Shown piece after piece: positions 1 to 5,107 of a DNA stretch of 7,975 nucleotides; position 1 is the first letter of the stretch, and each line of letters begins with the position of its first letter. The notes below the pieces were generated by a model. The model saw only the letters and a program-made list of their open reading frames with translations. It searched no databases and was not told the DNA's origin. Source of the stretch: Lachnospiraceae bacterium. GTDB taxonomy: Bacteria > Bacillota > Clostridia > Lachnospirales > Lachnospiraceae. The stretch lies in assembly GCA_024684155.1 (NCBI GenBank), contig JAIKXK010000039.1:1-7975 (forward strand), in the 5' to 3' direction. The position numbers were made by a program, and so were the translations under genes.

Positions 1-36
1 TAAGTGTTGTGAAATAGTATTTAGTAAGGATAATTT

Positions 37-1263
37 ATGAGAGAATTAGAATTGTTAGTCCCTGCAGGGAGTCTGGAAGTATTAAAAGTTGCTGTAATTT
101 ATGGTGCAGATGCAGTTTATATTGGTGGAGAAATATTTAGCTTAAGAGAAAAGGCAAAAAACTTTTCGAAAGAGGATATGGCAGAAGGAATTCGCTTTGC
201 CCACGAACATGGGGTGAAAGTATATGTTACTGCAAATATCTTTGCTCATAATGAAGATTTAAAAGAAGCAAAAGATTATTTTAAGGAGTTAGAGGAACTT
301 CGTCCGGATGCAGTATTAATTTCGGATCCTGGATTATTTATGCTAGCAAAGGAAAACTGCCCAAGTGTACAAATCCATATTTCTACTCAGGCAAATAATA
401 CTAACTATGAAATTTTTCGATTTTGGAGACAGTTAGGTGCTACAAGAGTAGTTACAGCTAGAGAACTTTCTCTAAAAGAGATTAAAGATATTCGTGCTCA
501 TATTCCAGAGGATATGGAGATTGAGTCTTTTATTCATGGAGCCATGTGCATTTCTTATTCCGGAAGATGTTTGCTTTCAAATTACTTTACAGGAAGGGAC
601 GCAAATCATGGAGCATGTACTCATCCTTGCAGATGGAAATATTCTGTTATGGAAGAAACCCGTCCGGGAGAATATTTACCAGTATATGAAAATGAACGTG
701 GTACATACATTTTTAACTCAAAGGACTTGTGCATGATTGAGCACCTTCCAGATATGATTGATGCAGGAATTGACTCCTTTAAGATTGAAGGACGAATGAA
801 AACTGCACTTTATGTTGCTACAGTGGCACGAACTTACCGAAAAGCAATTGATGATTACCTAGAAGATCCAAAACTATATGAAAAGAATATGCCTTGGTAT
901 TTAGAACAGATTTCTGACTGCACTTATCGTCAGTTTACAACAGGATTTTTCTATGGAAAACCTACCTATGAAACACAGATATATGACAATAATACCTATG
1001 TTACAGGTTATACCTATTTAGGAACCATACTAAAATTTGAAAATGGTCGTGGCTATTTCCAACAAAAAAATAAATTTTCTGTTGGAGAAACTATTGAAGT
1101 TATGAAGCCAAATGGAGATAATATAATTGTACAAGTAAAGAGCATTCAAAATGAAGAGGGAGAAGAAATGGAATCTTGTCCTCATTCAAAACAAATGCTT
1201 TATGTTGATTTAGGAACAGAACTTGAAGAATTTGACATCTTGAGACGGAGGGAAGAACAATGA
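37..1263 (+). CDS. trhP: U32-family protein, TrhP-type tRNA U34 5-hydroxylation enzyme
   Basis: 408 residues, complete. The PROSITE-like U32 signature is visible at about residues 162-181 (E-S-F-I-H-G-A-M-C...G-R-C-L-L-S), inside a TIM-barrel-like N-terminal domain opening with LLVPAGSLE. Four cysteines, C171, C178, C194 and C198, have the spacing of the Fe-S site proposed for TrhP/RlhA proteins. FKIEGRMK (248-255) is another family hallmark, and residues about 325-405 fit the small C-terminal beta-barrel domain (U32_C). Length and layout match Bacillus YrrO (TrhP2) and E. coli YegQ (TrhP), which are known to hydroxylate tRNA uridine 34 using prephenate. The old label 'peptidase/collagenase' is poorly founded for this branch. 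ATG 37 is preceded by AAGGA (26-30), 6 nt upstream. The stop overlaps the next start (ATGA). RlhA-type 23S rRNA hydroxylase is the alternative, but those are longer. Family is certain, exact substrate likely. Confidence 0.85.
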   Translation: MRELELLVPAGSLEVLKVAVIYGADAVYIGGEIFSLREKAKNFSKEDMAEGIRFAHEHGVKVYVTANIFAHNEDLKEAKDYFKELEELRPDAVLISDPGLFMLAKENCPSVQIHISTQANNTNYEIFRFWRQLGATRVVTARELSLKEIKDIRAHIPEDMEIESFIHGAMCISYSGRCLLSNYFTGRDANHGACTHPCRWKYSVMEETRPGEYLPVYENERGTYIFNSKDLCMIEHLPDMIDAGIDSFKIEGRMKTALYVATVARTYRKAIDDYLEDPKLYEKNMPWYLEQISDCTYRQFTTGFFYGKPTYETQIYDNNTYVTGYTYLGTILKFENGRGYFQQKNKFSVGETIEVMKPNGDNIIVQVKSIQNEEGEEMESCPHSKQMLYVDLGTELEEFDILRRREEQ

Positions 1264-2315
1264 GTGAAGAGAAGTATGTAGCATATGTCGGAACTTATAC
1301 TCATGAAAATAGTGAAGGTATCTATGTATATGATGTAAATACAAAGACGGGAGAGTTGACAGAGCGTAGTTTAGCCTATATTAACAATCCTTCTTATTTA
1401 TGTGTTTCCCATGACGGAAAATATTTATACTCCATTGCTGATGAAGGGGTAGCATCCTTTTCCATTGATGAAAATGGTGATCTTACAAAGATGAATCAGT
1501 GCTGGATAGGTGGCATGAGAGGCTGTTATGTAGACGTGGATTCTCAAAACAGATTCTTATTTGTCGGCGGGTATCATGATGGCCGGGTAACGATGATGCG
1601 TTTAAATAAGGATGGAAGTATCCGAGGTATTTCTGATGGTATTTTCCATCAAGGCTTGGCAATTTCTGCTACAGAAAGACGATTAGATCATCCAAAGGTT
1701 AGCTGTGTAAAATTAACACCAAACGAAAAGTATTTATGTGCAGCAGATTATGGATTAAACCAGGTTAAGGTCTATAAAATCGACTATAATATGGGCAAAT
1801 TAAAATTAGTAGACATTGTACGTTGTACACTAGATTCTGCTCCACGTTCCATTCGTTTTTCTAACGATGGATGCTTTATGTATGTTTTGACGGAATTAGC
1901 AAATAATGTTGAGGTATACAAGTTTACAGATGTAGATGATGATCCAGAATTTGAAAAGATTCAGGATGTTTCTGTTTGTGATGATTATACCTATGGTCCT
2001 GCTAGTTCTTGCATGGCTTTGACTCAGGATGAAAAATATGTGTACGTATCTATCGATGGCTTAAACGAAGTTTGCATCTTAAAACGAAGTGCAAAGACTG
2101 GAAAACTTACAGTAGAACAATCAGTTCCAGTATCAGGAGATTTCCCAAAATCTATGGCGATTTTACCTGATGATAAGCATTATGTTGTTTTAAATCATGA
2201 CACAGATGAAATTCGTGTGTTTGAATCTCATCACGACAAGAAATATAGTTTAATGAATGCAGCACCTGTGAAGGTGGGAAAACCAAACTGCATTAAATTA
2301 CATAAGTTAGCATAG
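1260..2315 (+). CDS. Beta-propeller lactonase-family protein (PF10282 type), substrate unknown
   Basis: 351 residues, complete, cytosolic (no signal peptide). It opens with YVAYVGTYTHENSEGIYVYDV and repeats the blade pattern 'hydrophobic-DGKYLY-hydrophobic' throughout (near 51-58, 153-160, 202-209, 256-263, 302-310), as in the seven-bladed lactonase fold of 6-phosphogluconolactonase (E. coli Pgl/YbhE, B. subtilis YkgB; similar length). Residues usually conserved in true 6PGL are only partly kept: E212 of 'TEL' and R196 of 'APR' are present, but the usual PRH reads PRS, the HPH-type motif reads H144-P145-K146, and the NRG of a later blade reads I265-D266-G267. A 6-phosphogluconolactonase assignment is therefore not safe. 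GGAGGG at 1247-1252 lies 7 nt before the ATG; the ATGA overlap with the upstream gene suggests translational coupling. No pentose-phosphate gene is nearby. Fold is confident, function open. Confidence 0.8.
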   Translation: MSEEKYVAYVGTYTHENSEGIYVYDVNTKTGELTERSLAYINNPSYLCVSHDGKYLYSIADEGVASFSIDENGDLTKMNQCWIGGMRGCYVDVDSQNRFLFVGGYHDGRVTMMRLNKDGSIRGISDGIFHQGLAISATERRLDHPKVSCVKLTPNEKYLCAADYGLNQVKVYKIDYNMGKLKLVDIVRCTLDSAPRSIRFSNDGCFMYVLTELANNVEVYKFTDVDDDPEFEKIQDVSVCDDYTYGPASSCMALTQDEKYVYVSIDGLNEVCILKRSAKTGKLTVEQSVPVSGDFPKSMAILPDDKHYVVLNHDTDEIRVFESHHDKKYSLMNAAPVKVGKPNCIKLHKLA

Positions 2316-2323
2316 GAGGAAAT

Positions 2324-3415
2324 ATGGCTGGCTCAGTCTTTGGCAATCATTTTAAAATTACTACTTGGGGAGAGTCCCACGGAAAAGCACTTGGAGTTGT
2401 TGTTGACGGTGTACCAGCCGGATTAAATCTATGTGAAGAAGATATTCAATCTTTCTTGGATCGTAGAAAGCCGGGACAGTCGAAATTCACCACTGCCCGT
2501 GCAGAAGGAGATAAGGTTGAAATCTTATCAGGAGTATTTGAAGGCAAGACCACAGGTACTCCTATTTCTATGATGGTAAGAAATGCAGATCAGCATTCGA
2601 AAGATTATTCTAATATTATGGATAAGTATCGCCCTGGTCATGCAGATTATGGATTCTCGGAAAAATTTGGAATTCGTGATTACAGAGGAGGCGGGAGATC
2701 TTCAGGTAGAGAAACCATTGGCCGTGTAGCCGCAGGGGCAATTGCATCAAAGATTTTAAAAGAAATTGGAATTGAGATATGTACTTATACAAAATCCATT
2801 GGTCCAGTAGAAATCACATCCTTTGATTCATCAGAAATTTCAAAAAATCCCCTATATATGCCGGATGCAAAAGCTGCAGAAAAGGCGCAGGTATTTTTAG
2901 AAGAATGTTTGTCAAAAAAAGATTCTGCTGGTGGAATTGTTGAATGTCAAATTAGTGGAGTCCCTGCAGGTTTGGGAGAACCAGTTTTTGACAAGATGGA
3001 TGCCAGATTAGCCCAGGCTATTATGTCTATTGGAGCTGTAAAAGGGTTCGAAATTGGGGATGGATTTTTAGTAGCTTCCGCTAAAGGAAGTGAAAACAAC
3101 GATGCCTTTGAAATGAAAGATGGTAAAGTATCAAAGAAAACAAATCATGCTGGTGGTATTTTAGGTGGTATTACCGATGGAAGCCCTATTGTATTTCGTG
3201 CAGCCTTTAAGCCAACTCCATCCATTGCACAACTACAGCATACAGTAAATGAAGGGTGTGAAGATGTTGATATTGAGATTCATGGAAGACATGATCCTAT
3301 TATTGTGCCAAGGGCAGTTGTTGTAGTTGAGTCTATGGCTGCAATTACAGTTTTGGATGAACTTATAATGAATATGTCTTCAAAGTTAGATTATATAAAG
3401 GAGTTTTATTCATAG
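2324..3415 (+). CDS. aroC: Chorismate synthase
   Basis: 363 residues, the normal bacterial length. It converts 5-enolpyruvylshikimate-3-phosphate to chorismate with reduced FMN, the last shikimate-pathway step, in the cytosol as a tetramer. Family signatures are all present: W15-GESHG-KALG (catalytic H19), DRRKPGQS (46-53), RPGHADY with H106, the glycine/arginine loop RGGGRSSGRET (121-131), GGITDG (281-286), FKPTPS (295-300) and GRHDP...PRAVVVVESM (321-338) including D324. No key residue is missing. The start ATG is supported by AGGAGG (2314-2319), which overlaps the stop codon of the lactonase gene, and by the standard N-terminus 'GSVFGNHFKITTWGESHG'. It sits 8 nt after the lactonase gene and 3 nt before tgt, so it is in the same transcription unit. 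No other aromatic-pathway gene is present. Confidence 0.97.
   Translation: MAGSVFGNHFKITTWGESHGKALGVVVDGVPAGLNLCEEDIQSFLDRRKPGQSKFTTARAEGDKVEILSGVFEGKTTGTPISMMVRNADQHSKDYSNIMDKYRPGHADYGFSEKFGIRDYRGGGRSSGRETIGRVAAGAIASKILKEIGIEICTYTKSIGPVEITSFDSSEISKNPLYMPDAKAAEKAQVFLEECLSKKDSAGGIVECQISGVPAGLGEPVFDKMDARLAQAIMSIGAVKGFEIGDGFLVASAKGSENNDAFEMKDGKVSKKTNHAGGILGGITDGSPIVFRAAFKPTPSIAQLQHTVNEGCEDVDIEIHGRHDPIIVPRAVVVVESMAAITVLDELIMNMSSKLDYIKEFYS
3397..3403 (+). promoter_or_regulatory. Distant Shine-Dalgarno for tgt, inside the aroC 3' end
   Basis: AAAGGAG is the only SD-like sequence before tgt. It ends 15 nt before the ATG at 3419, much further than the 4-8 nt seen for the other genes here. No in-frame start lies upstream because TAG at 3413-3415 is in the tgt frame as well as being the aroC stop. 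Ribosomes finishing aroC stop 3 nt from the tgt start, so reinitiation probably supplies most tgt translation. Confidence 0.5.
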
Positions 3416-3418
3416 TCT

Positions 3419-4549
3419 ATGTATAAATTAATAAAAACAGAAGGCCGGGCAAAGCGTGGTGTTATGGAAACGGTTCATGGCACCATCCAGACTCCGGTCT
3501 TTATGAATGTTGGAACAGTTGCTGCAATTAAAGGTGCAGTTTCTACAGATGATTTAAAAGAGATTGGTTGCCAGGTACAGCTTTCTAATACGTATCATTT
3601 ACATGTTCGTACAGGAGACAAGTTGATTAAAGAACTTGGTGGTCTGCATAAGTTTATGGTTTGGGACAGACCTATTCTTACAGACTCTGGCGGATTTCAG
3701 GTATTTTCTTTAGCAGGCCTTCGTAAAATAAAAGAAGAAGGTGTTTCTTTCAATTCTCACATTGATGGAAGAAAGATTTTTATGGGTCCGGAAGAGAGTA
3801 TGCAGATCCAATCGAATTTAGGCTCAACTATAGCTATGGCCTTTGATGAATGTCCACCAGCCAAAGCTGAAAGAAGCTATGTGGAGGCTTCTGTAGCTAG
3901 AACAGAGCGTTGGTTAGAACGCTGTAAGGTGGAAATGGATCGATTGAATTCCTTAGAGGATACGGTAAATAAGCATCAAATGCTATTTGGTATTAATCAA
4001 GGCGCTGTTTATGATGATATTCGTATTGAGAATGCGAAACGAATTTCTGAAATGGATTTAGATGGATATGCTGTAGGTGGGCTTGCAGTTGGGGAAACTC
4101 ATGAAGAAATGTATCATGTCTTAGAAGAAACAGTTCCTTATTTGCCAAAGGATAAGCCTACTTATTTAATGGGAGTAGGAACACCTGCCAATATTTTAGA
4201 GGGAGTAGAGAGAGGAATTGATTTCTTCGATTGTGTTTATCCATCTAGAAATGGACGCCATGGTCATGTTTATACCAACCGCGGAAAACTTAATCTTTTT
4301 AATCAAAAGTTTGAAAAGGATATGAGACCCATTGAAGAAGGGTGCAATTGTCCGGCATGTCGAACCTATTCCAGAGCTTATATAAGACATTTGTTAAAAG
4401 CGAAAGAAATGCTTGGTATGAGACTTTGTGTATTACATAATTTGTATTTTTATAATCACATGATGGAAGAAATTAGAGATGCCTTAGATGAAGGAAACTT
4501 TGCGACATATAAAAAGCAAAAACTTGAAGGAATGGAAGCAGGAGAATAA
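3419..4549 (+). CDS. tgt: tRNA-guanine transglycosylase (queuosine pathway)
   Basis: 376 residues, full length. It exchanges guanine 34 of GUN-anticodon tRNAs for preQ1 (the usual bacterial substrate), a cytosolic zinc enzyme of TIM-barrel fold, generally a homodimer. DSGGFQVFSL places the general acid/base at D89; the nucleophile is D271 in 'FFDCVYPSRNGRHG'. The zinc ligands are C309, C311, C314 and H340. The base-binding pocket shows D143-E144-C145 and G221-L222-A223-V224, with Q194; by offset of nine these correspond to the Zymomonas enzyme's D156/C158, G230-V233 and Q203, so a preQ1-type rather than eukaryote-like queuine pocket is inferred. The start is fixed by an upstream in-frame stop and by the conserved N-terminus 'TPVFMNVGT'. 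It lies 3 nt after aroC and upstream of yajC; the usual partner queA is not in the window. Confidence 0.97.
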   Translation: MYKLIKTEGRAKRGVMETVHGTIQTPVFMNVGTVAAIKGAVSTDDLKEIGCQVQLSNTYHLHVRTGDKLIKELGGLHKFMVWDRPILTDSGGFQVFSLAGLRKIKEEGVSFNSHIDGRKIFMGPEESMQIQSNLGSTIAMAFDECPPAKAERSYVEASVARTERWLERCKVEMDRLNSLEDTVNKHQMLFGINQGAVYDDIRIENAKRISEMDLDGYAVGGLAVGETHEEMYHVLEETVPYLPKDKPTYLMGVGTPANILEGVERGIDFFDCVYPSRNGRHGHVYTNRGKLNLFNQKFEKDMRPIEEGCNCPACRTYSRAYIRHLLKAKEMLGMRLCVLHNLYFYNHMMEEIRDALDEGNFATYKKQKLEGMEAGE

Positions 4550-4565
4550 ATATTAAATATTTATT
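4545..4565. repeat. Perfect 21-nt all-A/T palindrome across the tgt stop codon
   Basis: AATAAATATT, a single central A (4555), then AATATTTATT form a perfect 10-bp inverted repeat that includes the tgt TAA (4547-4549). It has no G or C and no immediate T tract (a six-T run comes only at 4576-4581), so it would make a poor intrinsic terminator. It could be a weak mRNA 3' structure or a protein site, or it may be chance in AT-rich DNA. Confidence 0.5.
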
Positions 4566-4582
4566 AACAATAGTGTTTTTTC

Positions 4583-4611
4583 TTGCGATTTCATACTTGT
4601 TTATGTAAAAT
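4583..4611 (+). promoter_or_regulatory. Candidate sigma-A promoter of yajC
   Basis: TTGCGA (4583-4588) and TAAAAT (4606-4611) are separated by exactly 17 nt, matching the -35/-10 consensus at 4/6 and 5/6. Transcription would start near 4618, about 34 nt before the yajC ATG. It lies in the 102-nt gap after tgt. Read-through from the upstream operon remains possible because no strong terminator separates tgt from yajC. Confidence 0.5.
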
Positions 4612-4631
4612 AAACGAAGTGAGTTTACATA
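4602..4631. repeat. Inverted repeat overlapping the yajC -10 box
   Basis: TATGTAAA (4602-4609) and TTTACATA (4624-4631) are perfect 8-nt inverted arms around a 14-nt spacer. The left arm covers most of the predicted -10 element and the right arm lies between the expected transcription start and the ribosome binding site. This geometry suits a repressor operator, but the arms are AT-rich and chance is a real alternative. Confidence 0.35.
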
Positions 4632-4636
4632 TATTT

Positions 4637-4643
4637 AGGAGGA
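4637..4643 (+). promoter_or_regulatory. Ribosome binding site that fixes the yajC start
   Basis: AGGAGGA lies 8 nt before ATG 4652. A TTG 69 nt further upstream (4583) is in frame but has no SD sequence, would add 23 residues untypical of YajC, and coincides with the candidate -35 box. The ATG is therefore chosen. Confidence 0.85.
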
Positions 4644-4651
4644 ATTATATT

Positions 4652-4978
4652 ATGTTATTATCTAGTGCACTTGCTACAGCTTCATCAACAGCAGCCGGAG
4701 CTAGCTCAGTTAGCTTAATTGTATGGATTGTAGTTTTATTTGTTTTCATGTATTTCTTTATGATCCGTCCACAGCAGAAGGAAACAAAAAAGAAAAATGA
4801 AATGATGGCTTCTATGGCTGTTGGAGATACTGTACTTACCACTTCTGGTTTTTATGGTGTAATTATTGATATTCAGGAAGATACTGTTATCGTAGAATTT
4901 GGTTCAAATAAGAATTGCCGTATTCCTATGCAGATGGCAGCAATCGCTGAAATTGAAAAGCCTGAAGATGCTCAATAA
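4652..4978 (+). CDS. yajC: YajC, preprotein translocase accessory subunit
   Basis: 108 residues from the ATG with a strong SD. A short Ser/Ala-rich N-terminus (about 3-19) is followed by one transmembrane helix (about 20-38) and then the YajC hallmark R39-P-Q-Q-K43 at the membrane boundary, a basic stretch (KETKKKNEMM), and the small cytosolic beta domain with G58-D-T-V and 'TTSGFYGVI'. In E. coli YajC associates with SecDF at the SecYEG translocon and is dispensable. tgt-yajC adjacency is conserved across many bacteria and supports the call. Unlike the classical queA-tgt-yajC-secD-secF order, an intrinsic terminator follows at once and secDF is absent from this window. It probably has its own promoter (4583-4611). 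Confidence 0.95.
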   Translation: MLLSSALATASSTAAGASSVSLIVWIVVLFVFMYFFMIRPQQKETKKKNEMMASMAVGDTVLTTSGFYGVIIDIQEDTVIVEFGSNKNCRIPMQMAAIAEIEKPEDAQ

Positions 4979-5002
4979 TTTATAAAGTTATTTAGTAGAT
5001 AC

Positions 5003-5039
5003 ACCCTAAAATCTGAATAAGATTTTAGGGTATTTTTTT
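5003..5039 (+). terminator. Intrinsic terminator after yajC
   Basis: A perfect 12-bp stem, ACCCTAAAATCT (5003-5014) with AGATTTTAGGGT (5020-5031), a 5-nt loop, and after one A a run of seven T (5033-5039). It starts 24 nt after the yajC stop and isolates yajC and the upstream operon from the LCP gene. Confidence 0.93.
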
Positions 5040-5040
5040 G

Positions 5041-5069
5041 TTGCTGAGAAATAATTTTAATGATAAAAT
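5041..5069 (+). promoter_or_regulatory. Candidate sigma-A promoter of the LCP gene
   Basis: TTGCTG (5041-5046), a 17-nt spacer and TAAAAT (5064-5069) with an extended -10 TG at 5061-5062 (TGaTAAAAT). The -35 begins 1 nt after the T tract of the yajC terminator. Start of transcription would be near 5076, about 32 nt before the gene. The weak -35 (3/6) is compensated by the extended -10. Confidence 0.6.
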
Positions 5070-5107
5070 TTTATAGTATTTTGTGAAAAAAATAAGGAGG
5101 CATTTAT

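Noticed and set aside
494..736. 80-codon plus-strand open frame inside trhP
   Set aside because: Lies wholly inside trhP in another frame, has no RBS, and its product has no recognisable features; a shadow frame.
37..1263. 'Collagenase/peptidase U32' as the function
   Set aside because: The four-cysteine pattern, length and U32_C domain fit the TrhP RNA-hydroxylation branch better than a protease, and no secretion signal is present.
1260..2315. Firm call of 6-phosphogluconolactonase (pgl)
   Set aside because: Several landmark residues differ and there is no pentose-phosphate context.
3416..3418. preQ1 riboswitch before tgt
   Set aside because: Only 3 nt separate aroC and tgt and no aptamer-like structure was seen there.
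4196..4390. 64-codon minus-strand open frame antisense to tgt
   Set aside because: Antisense to the most conserved part of tgt, no RBS or family resemblance.
4645..4842. 65-codon minus-strand open frame antisense to yajC
   Set aside because: Opposite strand of a clear yajC gene; its hydrophobic stretch mirrors the TM codons.
4583..4978. 131-residue version of YajC starting at TTG 4583
   Set aside because: No SD, the extra 23 residues are unlike YajC, and the TTG forms part of the candidate -35 box; ATG 4652 has AGGAGGA at good spacing.
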